A stretch of DNA of 64,000 bases from Halobacillus salinarum (GCF_022919095.1 NZ_CP095073.1:496001-560000); one strand, 5' to 3'; counted from the first letter of the stretch, positions 25,172 through 33,487 are shown. A program made the numbers and translations. The notes: generated by a model from the letters alone, not told the origin.

Positions 25172-26105
25172 TTTAGTGCGCAATGAAAATATGAAAATTT
25201 ACCGGCGGATGAGAACGTGGATCCTCCTCGGACTCATGGTCGCTTTTGTACTGTTTTTCAACATCATCGCCTGGCAGGAAGGGAGTAAGGCGCAAGACGA
25301 AAATTGGCAGGCAGCATTGATTCAGGAAAAGCAGGACCTAAGTGAAACCGTCAAGCAGGGGAAGCTGGGGGAAGAAGACGAGGCGTACTTTAAGCAGCAG
25401 ATCGCCATCATGAACTATCAATTAGAGCGGAATATTCGTTCAACGGAAGGCACGATGTGGGGCGGCGTGAACGACTCGGCTGAGCTGGCCATCGTAATCA
25501 CCATTTTCACGATCATCATTGCGGGAGACATGTTGGCGGGTGAATTTTCCTCAGGTACGATCAAGCTGCTGCTTATCCGGCCAGCCAGCCGGGTCAAGAT
25601 CCTCGTATCCAAGTATATTTCTGTTCTCATGTTCGGCTTGCTGCTGTTACTTACTCTGTTTGTGCTCTCTATCGTGGTGAACGGAATCTTATTCGGCTTT
25701 GGTCATATGGATCTCCCGCTGGTCACCATGAATGCACAAGGAGACATCGTTGAAAAAAGTATGATCCTCGATCTGTGGAAAACGTACTTGTTCAACAGTG
25801 TCTCTACCATCATGTTCGTAACGATGGCGTTTATGATCTCATCCGCGTTCAGAAGCAGCACGATGGCCATCGGGTTTTCCATCGGCGCTCTGTTCGGAGG
25901 GCATATCATTCTCGAGCTGCTGAAGCGTTTCGACTGGAGTAAATACCTGTTGTTCGCGAATACCGATCTTACCCAGTACTTAAGCGGAAGTCCTTTCAAA
26001 GAAGGCATGACTTTGTCCTTTTCCATCGGTGTACTCACCGTTTATTTCCTATTATTCAATCTCACGTCCTGGCTCCTTTTTACACGTAGAGATGTAGCTG
26101 CTTAA
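25164..26105 (+). CDS. ABC-2 type permease
   Basis: 313 residues. The start is TTG at 25164, 5 bases after GGAGGTGA; it gives the usual N terminus (L)VNLVRNENMKIYRRMRTW. One TM near the N terminus, a ~90-residue extracytoplasmic loop, then five TM segments, including MLAGEFSSGTIKLLLIRPAS, the hallmark of the BcrB/NatB-like ABC-2 family. Forms the membrane part of the exporter with the preceding ATPase. Confidence 0.9.
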   Translation: MVNLVRNENMKIYRRMRTWILLGLMVAFVLFFNIIAWQEGSKAQDENWQAALIQEKQDLSETVKQGKLGEEDEAYFKQQIAIMNYQLERNIRSTEGTMWGGVNDSAELAIVITIFTIIIAGDMLAGEFSSGTIKLLLIRPASRVKILVSKYISVLMFGLLLLLTLFVLSIVVNGILFGFGHMDLPLVTMNAQGDIVEKSMILDLWKTYLFNSVSTIMFVTMAFMISSAFRSSTMAIGFSIGALFGGHIILELLKRFDWSKYLLFANTDLTQYLSGSPFKEGMTLSFSIGVLTVYFLLFNLTSWLLFTRRDVAA

Positions 26106-26217
26106 TATTGAGCACTGAAAGCCAGGATATGGATTAACAAGTAATCAGGAAGCCAGCACCAATCAGGAAGTCGTAAACCTATCCCTTTGCTGCTGTGAGA
26201 AATTGGAGGTTCCATAC

Positions 26218-27054
26218 ATGAGAGCAATCAAACAACTTGTTCGATTCGGCTGGATGCAGTCCTTATCATGTTTGTTTCCTGTCGTTATTTTTACATCCCT
26301 GGCGGTTACCCAAACCGTGCCGCTTCCCCTTTTACCACGTTATGACTGGCTGCTCATCATCTGCCTCGTCATGCAGTGGGGGATGGTGCATTCCGGTCTT
26401 GAAACACGTGATGAACTAAAGGTCATCACGCTGTTCCACCTCATTGGCCTTATGCTTGAGCTTTTTAAAACCCATATGGGCTCGTGGTCTTATCCGGAGG
26501 ACGGCTATTTTAAAATATATGGCGTGCCTTTATACAGCGGGTTTATGTACGCAAGTGTAGCCAGCTATCTTTGCCAGGCCTGGAGAAGGATGAAGGTGGA
26601 ACTGGTTAAATGGCCGTCCTTTTACGTAGTTACTCCTCTTGCAGCCGGGATTTATTTGAACTTTTTCACGCATCATTATTGGATAGACATTCGCTGGTGG
26701 TTATCCGGCCTTGTCATCCTTGTCTTTTGGAAGTCATGGGTCACTTACGTAGTCAATGGAAAGCGTTACCGGATGCCCCTTGTGTTTTCTTTTGTACTCA
26801 TCGGCTTTTTTATTTGGGTAGCTGAGAATATCGCCACTTTTTTTGGGGCCTGGGAATACCCAAACCAGGGGGAGTCATGGAGTCTCGTTGATTTAGGAAA
26901 AGTGAGCTCATGGCTCTTATTAGTCATCGTCAGCTTTCTGATTGTTGCCACCTTAAAACAGGTAAAAGGAGAATCATTTCCTAAAAAAGAAATAGGTCAA
27001 GGCGAGGAAAAATGGGCGGAAGCAACTATAAACCGGGAGGAAAATTATCAATGA
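26218..27054 (+). CDS. DUF817 family membrane protein (YoaT-like)
   Basis: About 278 residues with eight hydrophobic segments. Family motifs: ELFKTHMGSWSYPEDGYFKI, YGVPLYSGFMYASVASYLCQ and FGAWEYPNQ. Conserved His, Trp and Glu residues in membrane-facing loops hint at an enzymatic or transport role, as yet unknown. ATG at 26218 follows GGAGG by 9 bases. The gene overlaps the UPP synthase gene by 4 bases. In B. subtilis the DUF817 gene yoaT adjoins yoaS-yozG, as here. Confidence 0.88.
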   Translation: MRAIKQLVRFGWMQSLSCLFPVVIFTSLAVTQTVPLPLLPRYDWLLIICLVMQWGMVHSGLETRDELKVITLFHLIGLMLELFKTHMGSWSYPEDGYFKIYGVPLYSGFMYASVASYLCQAWRRMKVELVKWPSFYVVTPLAAGIYLNFFTHHYWIDIRWWLSGLVILVFWKSWVTYVVNGKRYRMPLVFSFVLIGFFIWVAENIATFFGAWEYPNQGESWSLVDLGKVSSWLLLVIVSFLIVATLKQVKGESFPKKEIGQGEEKWAEATINREENYQ

Positions 27055-27803
27055 ACATTCCTTTTTTCAGTAATAAAACATCAGGACCCTTAATGGATCA
27101 GGGAGAAAGTACACCCGAGCATATTGCGATCATTATGGACGGGAACGGACGTTGGGCCGAGAAGCTGGGCATGAGCAGAGCTGCTGGACATAAAGAGGGA
27201 GTATCGACCGTCGTCAAAATAGTCAAAGCAGCCGTCGATTGTAACGTGAAGGTCCTTACCCTCTATACGTTTTCTACAGAAAACTGGAAACGTCCAAAAA
27301 AGGAAGTAGATACGATCCTAAGCATGCCTAAAGAGTTCCTGCAAGAATATTTACCAACCCTTATATCGAATCATGTACGTATTCAGGCGATCGGGGATAT
27401 GGAAAATCTTCCTTTCTATACGCGGGAAGCCGTACAATATGCCGTCGCCCGTACCTCTGAAAATAACGGCCTTCAGCTTAATCTTGCCCTTAACTATGGA
27501 AGCAGACACGAGCTTCTGACGGCGATGAAAGAGATGTTCAAGGATCTTAACGATGACAAATTATCCTTACGTCAATTAAGTGAGAAGGACTTTTCAAAAT
27601 ACCTTTATACAGCTGGCATGACTGACCCTGACCTGCTCATTCGTACAGGAGGGGAAAAACGTCTGAGTAATTTCCTGCTTTGGCAGCTGGCTTACACCGA
27701 ATTCTGGTTTACAGATGTGCTGTGGCCGGATTTCTCTGAGGGGGAATTTTTGCACGCGGTGGAGGACTACCGGCAGCGAAAAAGAAGGTATGGAGGATTA
27801 TAA
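27051..27803 (+). CDS. Isoprenyl transferase / UPP synthase paralogue
   Basis: 250 residues. ATG at 27051 overlaps the DUF817 stop (ATGA) and follows GGGAGGAAAATTATCA. Cis-prenyltransferase motifs: IIMDGNGRWAEKLG with catalytic Asp, AGHKEG, TLYTFSTENWKRP, and near the end DLLIRTGGEKRLSNFLLWQ. Such enzymes make undecaprenyl diphosphate, the lipid carrier for the wall. The housekeeping uppS normally sits beside cdsA/dxr, so this is probably an additional copy made under the shared operator. Confidence 0.92.
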   Translation: MNIPFFSNKTSGPLMDQGESTPEHIAIIMDGNGRWAEKLGMSRAAGHKEGVSTVVKIVKAAVDCNVKVLTLYTFSTENWKRPKKEVDTILSMPKEFLQEYLPTLISNHVRIQAIGDMENLPFYTREAVQYAVARTSENNGLQLNLALNYGSRHELLTAMKEMFKDLNDDKLSLRQLSEKDFSKYLYTAGMTDPDLLIRTGGEKRLSNFLLWQLAYTEFWFTDVLWPDFSEGEFLHAVEDYRQRKRRYGGL

Positions 27804-27915
27804 GATTGTAAAAGTTATGGGCGGTGCTTTAGGTAAAGTTGTTCTTTGAATGGATTTTTGTCAAAATCAAATGGATAGGGGATCACAATGAAATTAGGCT
27901 CATACACAAGAGTAG

Positions 27916-27948
27916 TTTATTGTAAAACGATAAATCATGTGATAAGGT
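27916..27948 (+). promoter_or_regulatory. Shared DUF2975-type promoter/operator, copy D
   Basis: TTTATTG-TAAAA-CGATAAA at 27916-27934 overlaps the -35 TTGTAA (27920-27925); extended -10 TG-A-TAAGGT, hexamer 27943-27948, 17-base spacing. Confidence 0.77.
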
Positions 27949-27981
27949 CAAAACTGACATGACAGAAGTGAGGTGCGCTTA

Positions 27982-28464
27982 ATGAAACGGGGAACAACCG
28001 TATTTTTGAAGATCGCTGTGGTTCTTATTGGCATTCCCATTCTTGCTCTTTGCATCTTTTTAGTGCCTGAAATTGGGAATTTTGCTGCCGACTTGTATCC
28101 AGAAATGGCTTATATAAAATATCTTGTTTTCATTGATATGTACGCAGCAGCCATTCCTTTTTACTTTGCGCTGTACCAGGCTTTTAAGCTTCTAATTTAC
28201 ATTGATAAGAACGAAGCGTTCTCAGAATTATCGGTCATCGCTTTAAGAAAAATCAACTACTGTGCCATCACAATCAGTGCCTTGTACGTGATCGGTATGC
28301 CGCTCTACTATCTCATGCAGAGGAAAGTGGACCCTCCAGGGATCACACTTATCGCATTTATCATTATTTTCTCTTCGATCGTGATTGCCGTGTTTTCTTC
28401 TGTCCTCCAACGGCTTCTAAGAGAAGCGATTCACACAAAAAAAGAAAATGATTTGACGGTCTGA
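27982..28464 (+). CDS. DUF2975 family membrane protein (YoaS-like)
   Basis: 160 residues, four TM segments. ATG at 27982 after GAGGTGC. Close paralogue of the 23251 protein (FFLK/LKIAVVLIGIPILALC, YQAFKLLIYIDKNEAFSELS, LQRLLREAIHTKKENDLTV). Followed after 10 bases by the YozG-like gene, repeating the arrangement at 23.2 kb. Confidence 0.9.
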   Translation: MKRGTTVFLKIAVVLIGIPILALCIFLVPEIGNFAADLYPEMAYIKYLVFIDMYAAAIPFYFALYQAFKLLIYIDKNEAFSELSVIALRKINYCAITISALYVIGMPLYYLMQRKVDPPGITLIAFIIIFSSIVIAVFSSVLQRLLREAIHTKKENDLTV

Positions 28465-28474
28465 GGTGAAGAAT

Positions 28475-28693
28475 ATGGCCATTATTATTCATATTGATGT
28501 GATGTTAGCCAAACGGAAAATGAGTGTAACGGAGCTTTCAGAGAAGGTTGGAATTACGATGGCGAATCTGTCCATTCTGAAAAATGGAAAAGCAAAAGCG
28601 GTTCGTTTTTCCACATTAGAAGCGATATGTAAGACGCTGGATTGTCAGCCGGGTGATATTTTGGAATACAAAAGCGACGAAGATACTCCATAA
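28475..28693 (+). CDS. YozG-like small XRE/Cro-C1 HTH regulator
   Basis: 72 residues, ATG at 28475 after GAGGTG. The HTH sequence is nearly that of the copy at 23750 (KRKMSVTELSEKVGITMANL, KAVRFSTLEAICKTLDCQPG), and the recognition region is unchanged, so both probably bind the same operator. Confidence 0.92.
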   Translation: MAIIIHIDVMLAKRKMSVTELSEKVGITMANLSILKNGKAKAVRFSTLEAICKTLDCQPGDILEYKSDEDTP

Positions 28694-28767
28694 TGATGAA
28701 TGGGAGCGCAGTTCTAAGGATGATCTGCTTCAACACAGAATGACATCCATTCTTCAAAGGATAGGAA

Positions 28768-28799
28768 GGGGCAAATCTTTTTAAAAAAGGATTTGCCCC
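28768..28799. terminator. Bidirectional terminator
   Basis: GGGGCAAATC / GATTTGCCCC with a 12-base loop rich in T then A. It serves the HTH gene and the convergent RsbR-like gene. Confidence 0.75.
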
Positions 28800-28833
28800 T
28801 GGCTATGAGCTTTTATAAGCCATACAGTGCCCT

Positions 28834-29658
28834 TTATGTAATAAGATATTCCCTTAATGCCTGCTGTAACGTGCCTAATGTCTTCGTGCTTTCATTTAAC
28901 TTAATGCCGCGTTCTGTTACTTTCCTTACAAATTCCTTTCTTAACCCGATGAGTACGGTGTTACAACCCATCAGTGAGGCACTATCAATGATTTGAATTA
29001 ACCGGAAAATCTCATCACTATTAATATTTGGAACCCCTGATAAGTCCATAAATATCGTTTGGATACGTTTTTCACCTATTTCTGTTAACATCTTATCTTC
29101 AAGGATGTCTATGCGTTGAGCATCAATAGTTCCGATTAAGGGGAGGACGCATACAAAGGGGTTGATCGGGATTATTGGCACGGAAAGCTTTTCAACTTGC
29201 TCTCTTTGAGCATTGATCAATGAATCTTTATATTTTGTATAGCTGATGAAGAAAGTATTTAAAAAATCGTCTACACGGTTGTTGATTTGTTTTTCCAGCT
29301 CAAAGAAATTAAAACTCTTATCCTTGCTCAATAGAATATACTTATTGAAAAAATACCACAGAGTTCTGCGTATAGCCTGTATCCACTCTAACTTAAATGA
29401 GATGGCCATAGAATAGGTAGCCCATGCAATTCCTTCCTGTTCCGCAAAAGCCTGAAGCTCCTTGTCCCTCTCTTCGATGATATAACCTACTAGTGTATGA
29501 GCATTTGTAATAAGATCGATATTGCCGACTCTTAAAATCTCATCGGTCTTATCTCTAACATTAACCGCTTCTTTTAATAAGGTATCTTTGAAGAGCTGAC
29601 TGTTTTCTTCGATGAAATCTTTGAATTGAAATGAATCTTCATACGTAAACTTTTCCAA
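28834..29658 (-). CDS. RsbR-family stressosome-like protein with STAS domain
   Basis: 274 residues if translation starts at TTG (29658), which is 8 bases from AAGGAG; this equals the length of B. subtilis RsbRA. The frame stays open upstream to 29757 but without a good RBS. N-terminal ~150 residues form the helical sensor half (FKDFIEENSQLFKDTLLKEA, KYILLSKDKSFNFFELEKQI); the STAS domain is VPIIPINPFVCVLPLIGTID to TLQQALREYLI. In place of the phosphorylatable Thr171 region there is GVPNINSDE with Ser; the second Thr site is replaced (GLRKEFVRKV). So control by RsbT-like kinases may differ. Confidence 0.85.
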   Translation of the reverse strand: MEKFTYEDSFQFKDFIEENSQLFKDTLLKEAVNVRDKTDEILRVGNIDLITNAHTLVGYIIEERDKELQAFAEQEGIAWATYSMAISFKLEWIQAIRRTLWYFFNKYILLSKDKSFNFFELEKQINNRVDDFLNTFFISYTKYKDSLINAQREQVEKLSVPIIPINPFVCVLPLIGTIDAQRIDILEDKMLTEIGEKRIQTIFMDLSGVPNINSDEIFRLIQIIDSASLMGCNTVLIGLRKEFVRKVTERGIKLNESTKTLGTLQQALREYLIT

Positions 29659-30144
29659 TGGTCTCTTCTCCTTACGAATTCTTTTTCGAGAAACGGATGA
29701 CATTCCTCTTATCCCACTGGCTGTAATCGGCTTAAATGAAGCAGTAGGTACAGCCAATTTGTCTCATAATGAATAAGGACTGGTTTTTCAGTCCTGGATG
29801 TTTTTCCCCATACCCCTCGGTAACACTTATGAAACCACCTTTTCCTTACCTATGTTTCAAAAAAACTATTGTATAACTTATGGCACGCTAAAGAGAGGAG
29901 TGGATCAAGGAGAAAATCCGGGTGAAATAACGCCGTCATGAAGCAAAAAACATAGAAATCCAATTTAATTTTTCATGAGAAGGGTCATCACGTGGAAAAT
30001 GAATAGATTACTAGTTCCTTAATTTACCACGCATTCTTTTATTACATTTATGTTACAATTACGTTACAAATTATACAAAACAGAAACTGAAAATGTGATC
30101 TGCGAGTATCTCATAAACATCAATGGAAGAATAGGAGATTGAGG
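29659..30144. other. Intergenic region between divergent RsbR-like and L,D-transpeptidase genes
   Basis: About 485 bases. It holds the upstream in-frame extension of the RsbR-like gene (to 29757) and the transpeptidase promoter with a WalR-like repeat (30051). The middle part shows no gene or RNA I can identify. Confidence 0.5.
30051..30067 (+). promoter_or_regulatory. Candidate WalR box before L,D-transpeptidase
   Basis: TGTTAC-AATTA-CGTTAC: two direct hexamers with 5-base spacing, one mismatch from the WalR (YycF) consensus TGTWAH-N5-TGTWAH. A probable -10 (TTATACA) follows. It fits control of a wall enzyme by WalRK; inference. Confidence 0.5.
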
Positions 30145-30897
30145 ATGAGCTATAGACTGAAAAGTATTGTGGTTTTCATTGGGATTTTAGGATTAAGTTT
30201 AGGCATGATCACTAGCACGGCAGAGGCTGCTCAGAACGAAGTGATTATTATTAATAAAAGTAAAAATCAATTGGCTTTTTATGAAAACGGGAAACTTGAG
30301 AAGGTATTTCCTGTTGCCACCGGAAGAACCAAGAATTTAACTCCGGAGGGAAAATTTTCTCTCGTAAATAAAGTGAAAAACAGGCCATGGTATAAAGGAA
30401 ATATCCCCGGTGGTGTCCCTGGTAATCCACTGGGTCCAAGGTGGCTGGGAATAAAAGTACCGGGGGATTGGGGCCATACTTCTGGAAATGTTTATGGAGT
30501 GCATGGTACCAATCATCCGTCTTCAATAGGGACATTCGCATCCAGTGGCTGTATCCGTATGTATAATAAAGATGTAATCTGGCTGTATGAGCGAGCAGAT
30601 AAAAATATTCCAATATATATTACAAGTTCTACTTCATCATTCCCAGCCTTGGCGCAAAAATACGGGGTAGGCAAAGTCGAAACAGCAGTTACAGGACAAG
30701 ACCAGTTCAGCGACACCCTATATTATGGAAGTAAAGGGAAATCCGTAAAAATTCTTCAGAGAAAACTTCATATTACTGCTGACGGATTGTTTGGCCCGAA
30801 TACTTTAAGTGCTGTGAAAAAGTTTCAAAAATCAAAACACTTAGTCATTGATGGTATTGTAGGGCCGCATACTAGGGCTGCGTTATTCAGTAAATAA
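30145..30897 (+). CDS. Secreted L,D-transpeptidase with peptidoglycan-binding domain
   Basis: About 250 residues. Signal peptide cut near STAEAAQ (~residue 27). YkuD domain: IIINKSKNQLAFYENGK, FPVATGRTKNLTPEGKFSL, catalytic HGTNHPSSIGTFASSGCIRM with Cys in SSGC. The C terminus is a PG_binding_1 domain (GSKGKSVKILQRKLHITADG, LFGPNTLSAVKKFQKSK). ATG at 30145 after AGGAGATTGAGG. The enzyme makes or exchanges L,D cross-links in the wall, outside the membrane. Confidence 0.93.
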   Translation: MSYRLKSIVVFIGILGLSLGMITSTAEAAQNEVIIINKSKNQLAFYENGKLEKVFPVATGRTKNLTPEGKFSLVNKVKNRPWYKGNIPGGVPGNPLGPRWLGIKVPGDWGHTSGNVYGVHGTNHPSSIGTFASSGCIRMYNKDVIWLYERADKNIPIYITSSTSSFPALAQKYGVGKVETAVTGQDQFSDTLYYGSKGKSVKILQRKLHITADGLFGPNTLSAVKKFQKSKHLVIDGIVGPHTRAALFSK

Positions 30898-31007
30898 TCG
30901 ATGAGAATAAAAAGCTGTTCAACAGAAAAAGGAAAAGCAGCAGCTGTACGGTTTTGAAACTCCAATGGTAAAAGTATTTTTTATCTATTCATATTTTCTT
31001 TCAATTA

Positions 31008-31042
31008 ACCCATCACCATACAATTTTGTGGTGGGTAATTTT
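31008..31042 (+). terminator. Probable terminator of L,D-transpeptidase gene
   Basis: ACCCATCAC (31008-31016) pairs with GTGGTGGGT (31028-31036) with one G-T pair, then AATTTTC. It is about 110 bases beyond the stop; the rest of the 300-base gap holds nothing else recognised. Confidence 0.55.
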
Positions 31043-31206
31043 CTGTTGCTGCATTAGAAAACGGAGCTTATTATTACATATATAAAGCAATCGATTGCCA
31101 TTTAAGCAAAATTGGATTACGTCCTTGTGCCGTAATAAGGGGACTTATCCTATAAGTCTTAATTGGCTTTTTGATTGGCTGAGAATTCTAAAGAGGAGGG
31201 ATGTCA

Positions 31207-31755
31207 ATGTTTAAACATGTGATTGATGCCGATACAGAACTTCGTTTATTGGAAGTCAGGCACGCTGAAGAATTATTTCAACTCACGGATGCCTCAAGGG
31301 AGAATTTACGCAAGTGGCTGCCATGGGTAGATCATACAATTAATCCTGAGCACTCAAAAAGTTTTATAGAATGGACTTTAAAGCAGTTTTGTAATAATGA
31401 TGGTTTTCAGGCGGGGATCTGGCACAAAGGAGAGCTCGCTGGCGTTGTTGGGTTACATACTATTAATTGGGCAAACAAATCTACTTCCATTGGTTATTGG
31501 CTTGGTGATCGATTTCGAGGAAAAGGCTTAATGACAAAGTCTTGCCAAGAAGTCGTGGATCATTGTTTTAACGACCTTAATTTAAACAGAATAGAAATCC
31601 GAGTGGCTGCTGAAAACGAAAAAAGCTTAGCAATTCCAGACAAACTGGGCTTCAAGAAAGAAGGCTGTCTTAAAGAAGCTGAATTACTGTATCGTACTTA
31701 TGTTGACCACTATGTGTTTGGATTAGTGAAGGAAGATTATTGCAGAGGGTCTTGA
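31207..31755 (+). CDS. GNAT acetyltransferase (RimJ/RimL, YdaF-like)
   Basis: 182 residues. ATG at 31207 is 6-7 bases after GAGGAGGG and gives the YdaF-like start MFKHVIDADTELRLLE; ATG at 31201 is too near. Acceptor fold TSIGYWLGDRFRGKGLMTKS holds the acetyl-CoA loop RFRGKG; then IEIRVAAENEKSLAIPDKLG. In YdaF-type proteins the sequence at this point is usually AxxNxxSxxxxxxLGF, so this is a normal member. Probable N-alpha or ribosomal-protein acetylation; substrate unknown. Confidence 0.9.
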   Translation: MFKHVIDADTELRLLEVRHAEELFQLTDASRENLRKWLPWVDHTINPEHSKSFIEWTLKQFCNNDGFQAGIWHKGELAGVVGLHTINWANKSTSIGYWLGDRFRGKGLMTKSCQEVVDHCFNDLNLNRIEIRVAAENEKSLAIPDKLGFKKEGCLKEAELLYRTYVDHYVFGLVKEDYCRGS

Positions 31756-31812
31756 TTCATGAGAGGGGGCTTCCCTGCTAATGGGGAAAAGGCAGGAAAA
31801 ACTCCCTGCAGA

Positions 31813-32307
31813 TTAAAGATGCAGATGCAGAACATGTTGAGGGCCTTTAGCCCCTTCATACATCTTGTTTTCATCTACAAAACCTGTCTTTAAGTAAAGG
31901 TTTCTTGCTGCATGATTTCTTTGGTTAACCCCAAGAACCACTTCATCGGTGCTGGGAAGGGCTTCTTTTACAAAAGAGGGGAGTAATCTCAATCCTTCTT
32001 TAGCGATTCCCCTGCCTTGAAACTTAGAGTTAATCGAGAAAGAAGTTAACACTCTAGCTTTTGGATTGTCACTATATCTCTTTACCTTCTCGCCGTCTTC
32101 CAGTGCGAAGTATCCTGCTGGTTCATTATGATCCAGAATTAATACGTGTGTAGACGTTTTCGTCACGCTTGGATTGTGAATTTTTTCTAATGGGAGACTT
32201 GTGAAATTCAGTTGTTCTTCTGGTAAGTAATAGTCGGATAAATGATGTTCGTATGTATCCTGATACTCAACTAACGAAATGGATGTATCGAATGTTTTGG
32301 ACTCCAT
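31813..32307 (-). CDS. GNAT family acetyltransferase
   Basis: 164 residues. Acetyl-CoA loop FQGRGIAKEG and the C-terminal LGVNQRNHAARNLYLKTGFV are the GNAT A and B motifs. Start ATG follows GGGAGG. It converges with the other GNAT gene but is not closely similar. Substrate unknown. Confidence 0.88.
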   Translation of the reverse strand: MESKTFDTSISLVEYQDTYEHHLSDYYLPEEQLNFTSLPLEKIHNPSVTKTSTHVLILDHNEPAGYFALEDGEKVKRYSDNPKARVLTSFSINSKFQGRGIAKEGLRLLPSFVKEALPSTDEVVLGVNQRNHAARNLYLKTGFVDENKMYEGAKGPQHVLHLHL

Positions 32308-32418
32308 CAGGAAACCTCCCGTTTATGTCATTTACATTCATTATAAACGACGGAGAAAATTCGAACAAAAGGTACACGGATAAGAATGATTTTGTTCTTG
32401 ACGTGTACAAGTTGTTAA

Positions 32419-32459
32419 AGGAGGCAAATCAGTAACATGGGATGATTTGCCTCCTTTTT
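32419..32459. terminator. Terminator hairpin
   Basis: AGGAGGCAAATCA / TGATTTGCCTCCT with an 11-base loop, followed by TTTT on the plus strand. Located downstream of the minus-strand ArsR gene and upstream of the GNAT gene. Confidence 0.7.
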
Positions 32460-32511
32460 CTGTGTTCATTGAATGAGAATCACGCAAAGTAAGCTATATT
32501 AATAATGCTTA

Positions 32512-32847
32512 CTAGTCCTTTCCGTCATCATCCTCGTCCTTCTTTTGTAATTCCTGAAGGTAATCGTCTAAGCGGTCAAATTTCTCGTTCCAGATATGGC
32601 GATAGGAATGAAGCCAGTTATCAAGTTCTTTGAAAGGCTCGCCCCTCAGCTTGTAGATCCTGCGATTGGCAACTGCATTGACCTCAACAAGGCCTGCATT
32701 CATTAGTGCACGAAGGTGCTTGGAGGTTTGTGGTTGACTAAGTTGAAGACGCTCTGCCACTTCTCCTACAGAAAGAGGCTCTTTTTTTAATAATTCAACG
32801 ATCTGAAAGCGATTCGGTTCAGATAAAGATTTAAATGTTTTATTCAT
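32512..32847 (-). CDS. ArsR family regulator (paired with SRPBCC gene)
   Basis: 111 residues: FKSLSEPNRFQIVELLKKEP, LSVGEVAERLQLSQPQTSKH, LRALMNAGLVEV, RRIYKLRG, ending in an acidic tail. No metal-binding CxC motif in the recognition helix, so it is of the non-metal class usually linked to SRPBCC/AHSA1 genes. It lies 41 bases after the SRPBCC gene in the same operon. Confidence 0.9.
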   Translation of the reverse strand: MNKTFKSLSEPNRFQIVELLKKEPLSVGEVAERLQLSQPQTSKHLRALMNAGLVEVNAVANRRIYKLRGEPFKELDNWLHSYRHIWNEKFDRLDDYLQELQKKDEDDDGKD

Positions 32848-32888
32848 GGTTGTCTCTTCTTTCTTCTCGGATTAACTGGTAGTAATGG

Positions 32889-33428
32889 TTACTTAACTTC
32901 TTGCAAATGTTTTCCTAAATTGTTGATCGTTTGTTTCAGCCCTTCCATCATCCCCATATCCAAGGTTGCTTTAAGGTCTTGAGCTGAGGACAATTCGATA
33001 GTGACGTTCAGCTTGGTTTTTCCTTCCTCTTCTATGAATGTTACGGTTGCGCGATGCTCAGGGAGAGGGCTTTCCACTGGATTTGCGTTTTCATCTGACA
33101 AGGTGCTGGTGTAAACAATTTTCTCAGGCTCGATGATCTCCTTATACACACTTCTGGACCAATGTCTCTCACCTTCTGGAGATTCAAAACAATAATGCCA
33201 CACGCCGCCAGGTCGAAGGTCTATAGTGCAGACGGGCATGGTAAAACCAGCTGGCGCCCACCATTGAGATACATGCTCGGGTGTTGTGAATGTTTTAAAA
33301 ACGAGGTCGCGAGGTGCATCAAATACACGTTCTAAAGTAAATCCTTTTTCCCCTACGTTCGTGGATAGGTGATCCAAACCGTTATGACTAGTGATTGTAA
33401 ACCTCTCCTTTGTTGAATATTTGACCAT
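32889..33428 (-). CDS. SRPBCC/AHSA1 domain protein
   Basis: 179 residues. AHSA1 features: FTLERVFDAPRDLVFKTFTT, PEHVSQWWAPAGFTMPVCTI, DLRPGGVWHYCF, and the C-terminal helix GMMEGLKQTINNLGKHL. Probably binds a hydrophobic ligand. RBS GGAGG upstream of ATG. First gene of a pair with ArsR; two further SRPBCC/ArsR pairs lie at 58.4 and 59.8 kb. Confidence 0.9.
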   Translation of the reverse strand: MVKYSTKERFTITSHNGLDHLSTNVGEKGFTLERVFDAPRDLVFKTFTTPEHVSQWWAPAGFTMPVCTIDLRPGGVWHYCFESPEGERHWSRSVYKEIIEPEKIVYTSTLSDENANPVESPLPEHRATVTFIEEEGKTKLNVTIELSSAQDLKATLDMGMMEGLKQTINNLGKHLQEVK

Positions 33429-33487
33429 GCTTCCTCCGCTTATTAAAGGGAAAGGGAGGTCTTATATATGGAGTATAACTGAAAGGG

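Noticed and set aside
29659-29757. Longer N terminus of the RsbR-like protein
   Set aside because: No ribosome-binding site at 29757; the TTG at 29658 has AAGGAG at good distance and gives the family length.
29880-29960. Possible riboswitch in the RsbR/transpeptidase intergenic region
   Set aside because: Purine-rich motifs look suggestive, but I could not fit any known riboswitch consensus or a convincing paired structure.
32253-32435. 60-codon plus-strand frame next to the GNAT gene
   Set aside because: Antisense to the GNAT start, no ribosome-binding site, and it runs into a terminator arm.
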